Origin: Vibrio crassostreae 9ZC13
GTDB taxonomy: Bacteria; Pseudomonadota; Gammaproteobacteria; Enterobacterales; Vibrionaceae
Length of the DNA stretch: 64,000 nt
Direction: 5' to 3'
NCBI RefSeq assembly: GCF_000272045.2
Contig: NZ_AJYZ02000019.1
Location: forward strand, 1,872,704 to 1,936,703
Each line of letters opens with the position of its first letter. The first letter of the stretch is position 1. The position numbers were made by a program, and so were the translations under genes. Shown here piece after piece: positions 45,046 to 54,139 of the stretch. The notes beneath the pieces were generated by a model. That model ran no database searches and was not told where the DNA came from. It saw nothing but the letters and a program-made list of their open reading frames with translations.

Positions 45046-46449
45046 ATGGCGCGTTATGAAGAGCTTGCAAAGGATATTCGAACTCAGATAGCCAACAATA
45101 CGTGGCGATCCGGAGAGAAGATCCCTTCGGTACGCATGAGTTGTCGAAATTACAACGTCAGCAATAGTACTGTCTTACAAGCCTACCAGTTGCTAGAAAG
45201 CGAAGGGTGGATCATCGCTAAACCTCAGTCGGGCTACTTTGTAGCGCCAAGGCTGGACGGCGTTGACTACGCACAGCCACTCGTTAGTGAAAAGAAAGCC
45301 ATTAATGACCGCTTATTTGATTTCTTGAAGTCGAGTTCAGCCGAAGGTGTGATTCCTTTCGGCTCTGCATTCCCAGATCCCGACCTTTTCCCGTTACCTA
45401 CCTTGACTCGAAACCTTGCCAGCGCGGGTAGGAAGATGACTGGCGCGAGTGTGATAAATAATTTACCACCGGGCAGTGAGTCCTTGAGAAGGCAAATCGC
45501 ACAGCGTTATCTGCAGCAAGGGATCACGGTTAATCATCAAGACATCGTGATTACGTCGGGTGCTATGGAAGCGCTCAACTTGAGCCTGCAAACGGTCACC
45601 AAGTCGGGTGATAACGTCGTGATTGAGTCTCCCGCCTTCTATGGTGCTCTGCAGGCTGTCGAGAGGCTCGGGCTTAACCCTATCGAAGTGGACGTTTGCC
45701 CAATCAATGGGTTGAATATAGAGCAGTTTGAAAACGCGCTACAAAACCAAGATGTTAAAGCGTGTTGGCTGATGACGACTTTTCAAAACCCAACGGGAAC
45801 CAGTTTGTCGGAACAGGCAAAGCGCCGTGTGGTAGAGATTGCAGAACAGCATGGAACCTACATTATTGAAGATGACGTGTATGGCGATCTTTATTACGAA
45901 GGGCATAAGCCGAAGCCACTAAAGGCCTTCGATAAGACCGATTCCGTCTTGCTTTGTGGGTCGTATTCAAAAAGTTTGTGTCCTGGTTATCGAGTAGGGT
46001 GGGTTGTGAACACGCGTTTTAACGACGCGATTCAAAAGTTACAGCTTCTTTCTACGTTATCGAGTAGCGCTCCTGTTCAACTTGGTGTCGCTCATTTCTT
46101 AACGCATGAAAGCTACGACAATCACCTTCGTAAACTGCGTAAAAACCTTGTCGTCAGGAAAGAGCGATTTATCGATGTCATTAAGCAGTACTTTCCGCAT
46201 TCAATAGAGATTGAAGAGCCGGCTGGTGGTTACTTGATATGGATTCGCTTTTCTGAAAAATTCGACAGCCAACAGTTTCATCAACTGGCTATCGAACAAG
46301 GTATTAGCGTTGCATCTGGCGATCTGTTTAGTGAGCATGGCAGAGTGGATAACGCGATACGATTGAACTTCTCTTATGAACTGACAGAAGAGAAAGAACA
46401 GGCGCTCATCTGGCTTGGCAAACTGGCACATCAACTTACGCACTCGTAA
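45046..46449 (+). CDS. MocR-type GntR regulator with aminotransferase domain
   Basis: The 467-residue protein joins an N-terminal GntR winged helix (residues about 1-70, GEKIPSVRMSCRNYNVSNST) to a fold type I aminotransferase domain. The PLP lysine is in CGSYSKSLCPGYRVGW, with NPTGTSLS and DDVYGDLYYE also typical. MocR proteins bind PLP or aminoacyl-PLP and often control a divergent neighbour; here the neighbour is a 99-residue unknown. A CRP site is present in the shared spacer. Confidence 0.9.
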   Translation: MARYEELAKDIRTQIANNTWRSGEKIPSVRMSCRNYNVSNSTVLQAYQLLESEGWIIAKPQSGYFVAPRLDGVDYAQPLVSEKKAINDRLFDFLKSSSAEGVIPFGSAFPDPDLFPLPTLTRNLASAGRKMTGASVINNLPPGSESLRRQIAQRYLQQGITVNHQDIVITSGAMEALNLSLQTVTKSGDNVVIESPAFYGALQAVERLGLNPIEVDVCPINGLNIEQFENALQNQDVKACWLMTTFQNPTGTSLSEQAKRRVVEIAEQHGTYIIEDDVYGDLYYEGHKPKPLKAFDKTDSVLLCGSYSKSLCPGYRVGWVVNTRFNDAIQKLQLLSTLSSSAPVQLGVAHFLTHESYDNHLRKLRKNLVVRKERFIDVIKQYFPHSIEIEEPAGGYLIWIRFSEKFDSQQFHQLAIEQGISVASGDLFSEHGRVDNAIRLNFSYELTEEKEQALIWLGKLAHQLTHS

Positions 46450-46576
46450 AACCTTAAGTCCCTCATAAAAAAGACAATCATTCCAACTGTACGGGTTGTT
46501 TGTGGGGTAACTGTACGCCTAATTGACCAAAGAGTTGTGATTCAATAACGGTAGACCAAATATTGGAGATACCGTT

Positions 46577-46783
46577 ATGTTGAAAATGACTATGGGAAAT
46601 GAAGTTAAGCTGATTATTGTCGCTATTGTGTGTGCGCTTCTGCTTATTCTCGGCCACGTACTGCTGGCAAAAGCATTCGCTGATATGGCGTGGGCGGAAT
46701 ACACCACTGCCGCGATCCCATTCGTTATGATGGCAATTTGCGGTCTTGCAATAAAATACGCTATCGACCAAGATGTGGATTAG
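46577..46783 (+). CDS. Small two-helix inner-membrane protein
   Basis: The 68-residue protein has two membrane segments (about 11-33 and 43-62) and an acidic tail (DQDVD). GGAG lies 8 bases before the ATG, and a strong bidirectional terminator follows 70 bases after the stop, which supports a real gene. No family recognised. Confidence 0.6.
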   Translation: MLKMTMGNEVKLIIVAIVCALLLILGHVLLAKAFADMAWAEYTTAAIPFVMMAICGLAIKYAIDQDVD

Positions 46784-46850
46784 CTGTTGAAATAATGAGT
46801 CTCAGATAGTGGCACGCAGAAGCATCTGGACTCGTTTTATTCCGAACATA

Positions 46851-46880
46851 AAAAAACCTCCGCAAGTGCGGAGGTTTTTG
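46851..46880. terminator. Bidirectional terminator between the small membrane protein and asnS
   Basis: AAACCTCCGC pairs with GCGGAGGTTT across AAGT, with As before and Ts after. Confidence 0.9.
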
Positions 46881-46916
46881 TTTGTTCTTAACTTTTAATA
46901 TCGAATAGGTTTCGAA

Positions 46917-48317
46917 TTAGAAGTTTGCAGAGCGTGGTGTACGTGGGAATGGAATCACGTCACGAACGTTACCCATACCTGTTACGTAAGATACTAGACG
47001 CTCGAAACCAAGACCGAAACCAGCGTGTGGCACTGTACCGTATTTACGTAGGTCGCGGTACCAGCTCATGTGCTCAGGGTCGATACCCATAGCAATCATA
47101 CGCTCGTCTAGAATGTCTAGACGCTCTTCACGTTGTGCACCACCGATGATTTCACCGATGCCTGGTGCAAGTACGTCCATTGCTGCAACTGTTTTGCCGT
47201 CGTCGTTTAAGCGCATGTAGAAAGCTTTGATGTCTTTCGGGTAGTTCTTAACAATAACAGGTGCTTTGAAGTGCTCTTCAGCTAGGTAACGCTCATGCTC
47301 AGAAGACATGTCGATGCCCCACTCAACGTCAAACTCAAATTTCTTACCAGAGTCTAGTAGGATTTGGATTGCGTCAGTGTAGTCAACTTGTGCGAAATCA
47401 GCGTCTACGAATTGCTCTAGACGAGTAATTGCTTGCTTGTCGATGCGAGAAGCGAAGAATTCAAGGTCGTCGCGGCGCTCTTCAAGAACAGCAGCGAAAA
47501 CGTACTTAAGCATGTCTTCAGCCAGTTTCGCTACATCGTTAAGGTCTGCAAACGCAACTTCAGGCTCAACCATCCAGAACTCAGCTAGGTGGCGGCTTGT
47601 GTTTGAGTTTTCAGCACGGAACGTAGGACCGAACGTGTAAACCTTGCTTAGTGCACAAGCATAAGCTTCAGCATTAAGTTGGCCAGATACTGTTAGGAAC
47701 GTCTCTTTACCGAAAAAATCTTCGTTGAAGTCTACGTCGCCTTTTTCAGTGCGTGGTAGGTTTTCCATGTCTAGCGTAGAAACACGGAACATTTCACCAG
47801 CGCCTTCTGCATCAGATGCAGTAATAAGCGGAGCAGAAGTCCAGAAGAAGCCTTGCTCGTGGTAAAAACGGTGAATCGCTTGAGATAGACAGTTACGTAC
47901 ACGTGCTACTGCGCCAATCACGTTTGTACGTGGACGTAGGTGAGCAACTTCACGAAGGTATTCGATAGAGTGACGTGTCTTAGCCATTGGGTAAGTGTCA
48001 GCGTCTTCAACCCAGCCTACAACTTTAACGTCAGTTGCTGCTAGTTCGAAGTCTTGACCTTTCGCAGGAGACTCAACAATCTTACCCGTTACTTCAACAG
48101 AGCAGCCAGTTGTTAGCTTTAATACTTCGTTTTCGTAATTATTAAGATTATTAGGAACCACGGCCTGAATCGGGTCGAAACAAGAGCCGTCATAAATGGC
48201 AAGGAAAGAGATTCCAGCTTTGGAATCACGACGTGAACGGATCCAGCCGCGAACAGTTACTTCACTGTCTACCGCTAGCTTGCCGCCAAGTACGTCTGTT
48301 ACAGGCGCGTAAGTCAT
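46917..48317 (-). CDS. asnS: Asparaginyl-tRNA synthetase
   Basis: The 466-residue class IIb synthetase has an N-terminal OB-fold anticodon-binding domain ([19 protein letters not shown]) and the class II catalytic motifs, including [20 protein letters not shown] (motif 2) and [10 protein letters not shown] (motif 3). It charges tRNA-Asn. ATG 48317 gives the family N-terminus MTYAPV; the upstream ATG adds six residues. A terminator follows. The 558 bases upstream hold no gene that I trust. Confidence 0.96.
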   Translation of the reverse strand: MTYAPVTDVLGGKLAVDSEVTVRGWIRSRRDSKAGISFLAIYDGSCFDPIQAVVPNNLNNYENEVLKLTTGCSVEVTGKIVESPAKGQDFELAATDVKVVGWVEDADTYPMAKTRHSIEYLREVAHLRPRTNVIGAVARVRNCLSQAIHRFYHEQGFFWTSAPLITASDAEGAGEMFRVSTLDMENLPRTEKGDVDFNEDFFGKETFLTVSGQLNAEAYACALSKVYTFGPTFRAENSNTSRHLAEFWMVEPEVAFADLNDVAKLAEDMLKYVFAAVLEERRDDLEFFASRIDKQAITRLEQFVDADFAQVDYTDAIQILLDSGKKFEFDVEWGIDMSSEHERYLAEEHFKAPVIVKNYPKDIKAFYMRLNDDGKTVAAMDVLAPGIGEIIGGAQREERLDILDERMIAMGIDPEHMSWYRDLRKYGTVPHAGFGLGFERLVSYVTGMGNVRDVIPFPRTPRSANF

Positions 48318-48875
48318 GTTGATTTCATTCTCCATTGAGGGACAAATTCAACTCAAAGTCTCTGGCATTGCTGCAAATAAATATACATTTGCACAATAAT
48401 TAGCCGAAACATTAAGTTGTATAAACTTTTTAAATCGATTGAACATATTACCTGTCATACCGACAGCTTCAACCTTTATTCTTGCTTGGTGAAAGAAATA
48501 TTGTGTCTACTGACGATAAATAGGTTTGAGGGTGTGTTTTTTGTTCGATCTTAGCGTCAGCCTTACCTTTCACCCTATGTGAGCTGCTGAACGAGCATGG
48601 CGTAATCGAAACCTTTGTTTTCAATAATGGGAGTGTGATTGTGTTGAGACTCACTCTACATTGGCGCGGATTCAGTCATTTTGGACTTGATCACCTTCTT
48701 AATTTCCCACTAAAGCAACAAGAGGAGTTTAATATCTACGTGTTAATTACGCCGCCTTAACCCCTGCATTCTCTCTACACCCGCACTTTTCGAGCGCTCG
48801 CTCATTCAAGAAAAACAGTCGATCAAATTATGTCTCAACAAGGCAGGACTGGCTGTACAAGTAAAAGAGAATTAC
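48318..48875. other. Long spacer between asnS and the SulP gene
   Basis: This 558-base stretch holds both divergent promoters. A plus-strand frame is open without a standard start from about 48540 to 48760 (ending YVLITPP), perhaps a decayed gene. No convincing RNA element or terminator is visible. Confidence 0.35.
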
Positions 48876-50366
48876 ATGCTTAATTATTTAAAAAAACACT
48901 GGTTATCAAACGTTAAAGGAGATTCATTATCTAGGATTGTGGTTGCACTCGCATTGATCCCTGAAGCCATCGCATTTTCAATTATTGCAGGCGTTGACCC
49001 TAAAGTAGGGCTCTATGCCTCGTTCTGTATTTGTGTCGTCACTGCTTTGGTTGGCAGTCGTCCGGGAATGATTTCCGGTGCAACAGGCGCTATGGCGCTA
49101 CTAATGGTCACTTTAGTGAGAGAGCACGGACTAGAATATCTACTCGCCGCTTCATTTCTAGCTGGCGTCATTCAGATCGCAGCTGGGTATCTCAAGCTTG
49201 GTAACCTGATGAATTTCGTTTCCAAATCGGTGATTACTGGATTTGTTAACGCGCTCGCCATTCTAATTTTCATGGCTCAACTTCCTGAATTAATCAACTT
49301 CCCGTCAAGCGTTTACGTGTTAGTCGCTTTGGGTTTGGCGATCATTTATCTGCTTCCTTATTTTCCCAAGTTTGGTCGTGCAATACCTTCCCCACTGGTC
49401 GCGATTGTTGCTCTGACAATCATTAGTTTGCTCTTCGGCTTAGATGTGAGAACGATTGGCGATATGGGCAAGCTTCCCGATTCACTGCCTGTGTTCTTGA
49501 TTCCTAATATTCCATTCACGTTTGAGACGCTTGCAACCATCCTGCCATATTCGATTGCTCTGTCTCTGGTTGGCTTGTTGGAATCCTTGATGACAGCGAC
49601 CATAGTCGATGACCTGACTGATACTGAAAGCAATAAAAACAATGAGTGTAAAGGGCAGGGCGTTGCGAACATCGTGGCTTCCCTTTTTGGTGGAATGGCG
49701 GGCTGCGCAATGATCGGTCAGTCGATCATTAACATCAAATCAGGTGGCTTAACCCGATTGTCCAGCATGATCGCTGGGGTGGTTTTGTTGCTAATGGTGG
49801 TGTTTGTTTCTGATTGGTTGAAGCTGATACCGATGGCCGCTTTAGTGTCTGTGATGATCATGGTTTCTATCGGCACATTCTCATGGCGTTCCATTGTTGA
49901 GCTTAAAGATCACACACTGCCAACCAATGTAACCATGCTAGCAACCGTGGCGGTGGTGGTGTTTACTCATAATTTAGCAATAGGTGTTGCGGTTGGCGTG
50001 GTGCTGTCGGCTCTGTTTTATGCACATGCCAGCAAATCCATGGTGTTTATATCCGATGAAGTCGTGACAAACGAAATGCACTCCATTCACCGAGTAAAAG
50101 GCCATGTCTTCTTTGCTTCGTCAGATGCGTTTGTCGACTTATTTGATTATGACAACGCGACCTCTTTAGTGACCATCGATATATCGGATGCGTCATTCTT
50201 AGATAATACCTCGGTCGAGGCGCTTGATAAGGTTGTGTTCAAGTTCCGTAAAAAAGGGGCTTACGTTGAAGTGTCAGGAATGGATAGCGTGAGTGCGAAC
50301 CTGATAGTCAAACACGCGATGTATCACAAGCATAAAGACTTAACCGCGGTTTCCATTACGCACTAA
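48876..50366 (+). CDS. SulP-family anion transporter with STAS domain
   Basis: The 496-residue protein has 10-12 membrane segments with the SulP signature ALIPEAIAFSIIAGVDPKVGLYA and a STAS regulatory domain at about 400-496 (VTIDISDASFLDNTSVEALDKV). Members carry sulfate, bicarbonate or dicarboxylates, some with sodium; the substrate here is unknown. No carbonic anhydrase gene is adjacent. Terminator follows. Confidence 0.88.
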   Translation: MLNYLKKHWLSNVKGDSLSRIVVALALIPEAIAFSIIAGVDPKVGLYASFCICVVTALVGSRPGMISGATGAMALLMVTLVREHGLEYLLAASFLAGVIQIAAGYLKLGNLMNFVSKSVITGFVNALAILIFMAQLPELINFPSSVYVLVALGLAIIYLLPYFPKFGRAIPSPLVAIVALTIISLLFGLDVRTIGDMGKLPDSLPVFLIPNIPFTFETLATILPYSIALSLVGLLESLMTATIVDDLTDTESNKNNECKGQGVANIVASLFGGMAGCAMIGQSIINIKSGGLTRLSSMIAGVVLLLMVVFVSDWLKLIPMAALVSVMIMVSIGTFSWRSIVELKDHTLPTNVTMLATVAVVVFTHNLAIGVAVGVVLSALFYAHASKSMVFISDEVVTNEMHSIHRVKGHVFFASSDAFVDLFDYDNATSLVTIDISDASFLDNTSVEALDKVVFKFRKKGAYVEVSGMDSVSANLIVKHAMYHKHKDLTAVSITH

Positions 50367-50424
50367 TCTTGGTTTACGGTTCTTTTAAAGCCTGAAAGCC
50401 TGAATTAGACGTTGCTATGAAGAT

Positions 50425-50451
50425 AAAGCGCTCATTGTTGAGCGCTTTTTT
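50425..50451 (+). terminator. Terminator of the SulP gene
   Basis: AAAGCGCTCA pairs with TGAGCGCTTT across TTGT and ends in Ts; also lies at the end of the convergent chemoreceptor gene. Confidence 0.88.
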
Positions 50452-50460
50452 GTTGGCGAT

Positions 50461-52083
50461 CTATGACTTCTTCTTTGTACTCGACAAAGTAAACTGATTA
50501 ATCAGCGATTCAAGATGATCAGATAGCTCTTCTAAGTCATTGCTGATGTTGCGAGTTTCAGCCGCGGATTGCGATGTGTTGTTGGCGTGAGAGGTGATGG
50601 TTTCAACCTTTTGTTGAACATCTTGAGTCGCTTGTGTGGTGGATTGCGTTTGCTGCTGAATATTCTGTGCGTGAGCCAGCACCTGTTTCATCTCTTCGAC
50701 CACACCATTCATTTCAATTGAAAGTGCGTCGATATCGGTTGAGCTTTGATGGGCTTGTTCGCAAACGCGATCGGCAGAAGTCAGCGACTCTTCGCTGCCT
50801 TGCTGGAACTGATGAATGATTGACTCAATACTGCCTGTTGCTTCAGCGGTTCGTGATGCAAGATGGCGAACTTCATCAGCCACCACCGCAAACCCACGAC
50901 CTTGTTCTCCCGCACGAGCCGCTTCAATTGCTGCATTCAAGGCCAGAAGATTGGTTTGGTCAGCAATGCCACGAATCACACTCAATATTGAAGAGACCTC
51001 TCCGGTTTGCTCATTGAGTGTCAGTATTTTGTGTTTCACTTCTTCTATGCTGCTAACGAGGTTTTTTATCTCACTGCTTGCTTCGTGTGCTTGGTTGGCA
51101 CTCTTACACGCCACATCAGCGGTGTGATTGATAAGCTCTGAAGCTGTTAAAGTCGCTTGTTCTACATTGACTTGCTGTGCCTGTATTCCTTCGACATTGT
51201 GTTGCACTTCTGCGGTTTCGCTTTGCTGGTCGCTGGCGGCTTGCTCGGTAATTTGCGCGACACTAGTCAGTTGGTTGGCAGACGCATTTAACTTGTGCGA
51301 GGTGCTTTGTACCTTTTCTAAGCTGTCAGATACGGTTCCCATGAACGAGTTGATGGAGTTAGCCAGCGTGCCAATCTCATCCTTGCTTTGTTCCGGCAGG
51401 CGAGTGGATAGGTTTTTATCGTTGCTGACTTGGGTCATAAAGCGAGAAGTCTGTTGCAGCGGGCGCACGATAATCTTACGAATTAATCCCATCGTAAGGA
51501 CAAATCCGGCAAACGAGATCACTGCCATAATGCCAATAGCAGCCATGGTTTGAGTGTTAATCAGCGAGTTAACATGGTTAAGGTTATATTCGAGACGAAT
51601 CGCACCCAAGACTTCACCTTCTGGTGCCATATGACAGGCGACACAATTGGTTCCTCGGTAATCTTCACTCGACTTCATTGGCAGAGCAATAACCAAGCCT
51701 TTGCCCCAATCAGCAGAAAAAGGTTCGATAACGGTTTCGCCCGCTAGCGCTCGTTTATCAATATCGTCAACCGGTGTTTGGTTGTCATTACCTGGGCCAT
51801 ATAACTTGCTGACAGCGTCGGCGCGTAAAACACGAACGTCTTCAATGCCTTCTTGAGCCAGTGCTTTCTGACGAAGGGTCTCTTTTTGTGCCATGGTGCC
51901 GGTGAGCATCATCATATTGAGGCTATCGAAGTAGTTACTTGCTTTGTCGTGAAGCTGCTCACTTAACACTGAGTTTACAAGTTGCTTTTGTTGCGAATAT
52001 TGGAAATAGGTCGATATTGCCAGCAAAAAGGTGAACACGATGGCGAGGGCCACTAGGATTTTAAAGGTGATTGTTGAGCGCAT
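50461..52083 (-). CDS. Methyl-accepting chemotaxis protein with periplasmic c-type haem motif
   Basis: The 540-residue receptor has membrane segments at about 8-28 and 177-200. The periplasmic part of some 148 residues carries [11 protein letters not shown], a CxxCH haem c attachment site with Cys147, Cys150 and His151. A HAMP domain (about 200-255) and a full MCP signalling domain follow, with the conserved tip [20 protein letters not shown]. Such haem-bearing sensor domains occur in Geobacter chemoreceptors and respond to redox state or gases. No C-terminal CheR-binding pentapeptide is seen. Single gene. Confidence 0.9.
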   Translation of the reverse strand: MRSTITFKILVALAIVFTFLLAISTYFQYSQQKQLVNSVLSEQLHDKASNYFDSLNMMMLTGTMAQKETLRQKALAQEGIEDVRVLRADAVSKLYGPGNDNQTPVDDIDKRALAGETVIEPFSADWGKGLVIALPMKSSEDYRGTNCVACHMAPEGEVLGAIRLEYNLNHVNSLINTQTMAAIGIMAVISFAGFVLTMGLIRKIIVRPLQQTSRFMTQVSNDKNLSTRLPEQSKDEIGTLANSINSFMGTVSDSLEKVQSTSHKLNASANQLTSVAQITEQAASDQQSETAEVQHNVEGIQAQQVNVEQATLTASELINHTADVACKSANQAHEASSEIKNLVSSIEEVKHKILTLNEQTGEVSSILSVIRGIADQTNLLALNAAIEAARAGEQGRGFAVVADEVRHLASRTAEATGSIESIIHQFQQGSEESLTSADRVCEQAHQSSTDIDALSIEMNGVVEEMKQVLAHAQNIQQQTQSTTQATQDVQQKVETITSHANNTSQSAAETRNISNDLEELSDHLESLINQFTLSSTKKKS

Positions 52084-52187
52084 AAGGTGTTTGTTTTTAT
52101 TAATTATAATGACGCAAATACTGTACTAGTAAGAATTCCTACCACCTATGGGGTATAACGAATTGTGTGACCACACTCCGGTTGTGG

Positions 52188-52442
52188 TTATGTTTCTGTG
52201 ATGTAGCGAGTTTGTGTCGTGTCTGATGTTGAAATGGAACGCGCTTCAAGCTCCTCGCTGTTCTTAAAACAGACTGTTGTTTTGGGAAAATTGAAGTGCA
52301 GCATCGAGTTTTGATTGTGCTGATAATTAGAAAAGCCTAGGTTGTTAATTAGCTCGATGTATTTGTCCGCTTGTCTTTTATCAATAAAGACTATTGTTTT
52401 AGACGACTTAGTGGTCGATTTATATCCAAATGGTTGTTTTGT
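52188..52442 (-). pseudogene. Start-less open frame, possible gene remnant
   Basis: A minus-strand frame of 84 codons is open without ATG, GTG or TTG near its head. The translation looks protein-like (KTIVFIDKRQADKYIELINN, later LHFNFPKTTVCFKNSEELEA). A TGA lies just upstream in frame. It could be a decayed gene, or chance; I do not recognise it. Confidence 0.25.
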
Positions 52443-52508
52443 TCAATTTAATAGCAAAAATTGTGGTTATAGCGTTGTGTTTCGAGGCTCATTCGATAAG
52501 ATGAAAAG

Positions 52509-52547
52509 ACCTCTATGATAGAGGTAGGGCAGCAACGGATACGCTGC
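52509..52547 (+). promoter_or_regulatory. Two hairpins ahead of the aromatic-rich leader ORF
   Basis: ACCTCTA (52509-52515) pairs with TAGAGGT (52519-52525) across TGA, and GCAGC (52529-52533) pairs with GCTGC (52543-52547). They would lie near the 5' end of the leader transcript. Confidence 0.35.
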
Positions 52548-52557
52548 TTCAAATACT

Positions 52558-52782
52558 ATGGAATGTGACTTATTGGACACATACATGAAATTCAAGATTA
52601 CATCACCGATTATTGAACCTACGGAAGGTTCACCACATCAGTTAATGCTTACTCACGCTTCTCGTTTTACCTCTTTTAAGACAAGCTCCCCTTTGAACGC
52701 CCTGTTCGACAACGTCTCTGCACGCTTCTTTACCGCTTATCGCTCCTATTGTTATTCGTTTTATAACTTTATTTCTATCTGA
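52558..52782 (+). CDS. Candidate aromatic-rich leader peptide upstream of an aromatic amino acid transporter
   Basis: This 74-codon ORF (internal starts at 52585 and 52645) ends 69 bases before the transporter gene. The last 18 residues, from FFTAY to NFISI, contain four Phe and four Tyr. The frame lacks a strong Shine-Dalgarno. Placement and composition fit a regulatory leader peptide that senses charged tRNA-Phe or tRNA-Tyr, or stalls ribosomes. No clear terminator/antiterminator pair is seen between its stop and the transporter. Confidence 0.4.
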   Translation: MECDLLDTYMKFKITSPIIEPTEGSPHQLMLTHASRFTSFKTSSPLNALFDNVSARFFTAYRSYCYSFYNFISI

Positions 52783-52851
52783 ACTCCTTTGTCATCCGCT
52801 CGATGAACGAAGACTCACATCTATAAAAACTAAACAAATAAGTTAAAAACA

Positions 52852-54006
52852 ATGAATATTAAAATGATGGGTAGCTCCCTAATTATCGCTGGTACCGCTC
52901 TCGGTGCTGGTATGCTTGCGATCCCAATGGTATTAGCTCAATTCGGATTGCTTTACGGCACACTGCTTATGGTACTGATCTGCTTCGGTACGACTTACGC
53001 AGCATTACTACTTCTAGAAGCGACCATCAAAGCGGGTGGCGGTCTAGGATTAAACTCTATTGCCCGAAAAACCTTGGGTAAACAAGGTCAGTTGCTTACC
53101 AACGGCTTGCTATACGCGTTGTTGATTTGCCTATTAATGGCTTACATTCTGGGCGCAGGTGACTTGCTGAGTAAGTTACTGTCTAACTTTGGCGTCGAAA
53201 TTACCGCGACTACCAGCCAAACCGTGTTTACCTTGCTTGCTGGCGCAGTAGTCGCAAGTGGTACTGGTGTGATTGATAAGCTCAATCGAGCATTGTTCTT
53301 CGTGATGCTTGCTAGTTTGTTTGCCACCATGGCGTTCTTAGCGCCGAGCATGACTCAAGAAAACTTGATGCAGGTAACCAGCCATGACCACGTTGATCTA
53401 ATCAAAACCAGTGCCATCCTGTTTACGAGCTTTGGCTTTATGGTGGTGATTCCAACCTTGGTTTCTTACAACCACGAAGCGACAGATAAACAGCTGCGTA
53501 ACATGGTGATCATCGGTTCTCTGATCCCATTAGTGTGTTACTTGTGTTGGTTGTTTGCGGTAGTGGGCAACTTGAGTGAAGATCAATTCAGAAGCTTTGA
53601 GAACGTATCAGATTTGATGGCGGCGTTTGAGGCTCAGTCTCCTTGGGTGGGTAACGTTCTGTCTACCTTCACGGGCTTGGCGTTGTTGACCTCTTTCTTT
53701 GGTGTGGCGATGGCGTTGTTCAACCAGAACAAAGACATGTTCAACCAAAATACAGCGGTAACGTACTGCATTAGCTTTATCTTGCCGTTGGCTGGTTCAT
53801 TGCTTGCGGCAGACAAGTTCCTACAAGTACTGAATTACGCAGGTATCATCTTGGTGTTCCTAGCGGTGTTTGTTCCTCTGGTTATGGTCCACAAACAGCG
53901 TTTCATGAAAGTTGCTGATGACCGATACCGAGCAGAAGGTGGCAGCGCAATGATGTTGTTCTCACTGCTGTTTGGTTGCTTCCTGCTTATCTCACAAGTG
54001 ATCTAG
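52852..54006 (+). CDS. Aromatic amino acid transporter (TyrP/Mtr family)
   Basis: The 384-residue inner-membrane protein has about 11 membrane segments and the HAAAP family start IAGTALGAGMLAIPMVLAQFG, close to E. coli TyrP and Mtr. It imports tyrosine, tryptophan or both with protons. The aromatic-rich ORF upstream would favour tyrosine or phenylalanine regulation. The ATG lacks a strong Shine-Dalgarno (A-rich leader). No TyrR box was found by eye. Confidence 0.85.
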   Translation: MNIKMMGSSLIIAGTALGAGMLAIPMVLAQFGLLYGTLLMVLICFGTTYAALLLLEATIKAGGGLGLNSIARKTLGKQGQLLTNGLLYALLICLLMAYILGAGDLLSKLLSNFGVEITATTSQTVFTLLAGAVVASGTGVIDKLNRALFFVMLASLFATMAFLAPSMTQENLMQVTSHDHVDLIKTSAILFTSFGFMVVIPTLVSYNHEATDKQLRNMVIIGSLIPLVCYLCWLFAVVGNLSEDQFRSFENVSDLMAAFEAQSPWVGNVLSTFTGLALLTSFFGVAMALFNQNKDMFNQNTAVTYCISFILPLAGSLLAADKFLQVLNYAGIILVFLAVFVPLVMVHKQRFMKVADDRYRAEGGSAMMLFSLLFGCFLLISQVI

Positions 54007-54019
54007 TTCTTTGGTCCAT

Positions 54020-54050
54020 TATCTAAGATTCGAATCGAGCATCTTAGATA
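54020..54050. repeat. Inverted repeat after the aromatic transporter gene
   Basis: TATCTAAGAT pairs perfectly with ATCTTAGATA across 11 bases containing TCGAATCGA. It precedes the real terminator by 25 bases and may stabilise the 3' end. Confidence 0.5.
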
Positions 54051-54072
54051 TAAGTGGCCGGAATTCAGATAC

Positions 54073-54102
54073 AAAAAAGGAACGCATCGGCGTTCCTTTT
54101 TA
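54073..54102. terminator. Bidirectional terminator between the aromatic transporter and sdaB
   Basis: AAAAGGAACGC pairs with GCGTTCCTTTT across ATCG, with As before and Ts after. Confidence 0.92.
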
Positions 54103-54139
54103 TTATCTGCTGATTAAAAACAGATTGATTCAAAGGCTA

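Noticed and set aside
48469-48654. 61-residue minus-strand ORF upstream of asnS
   Set aside because: Low-complexity Ser/Lys composition, no ribosome-binding site and no similarity.
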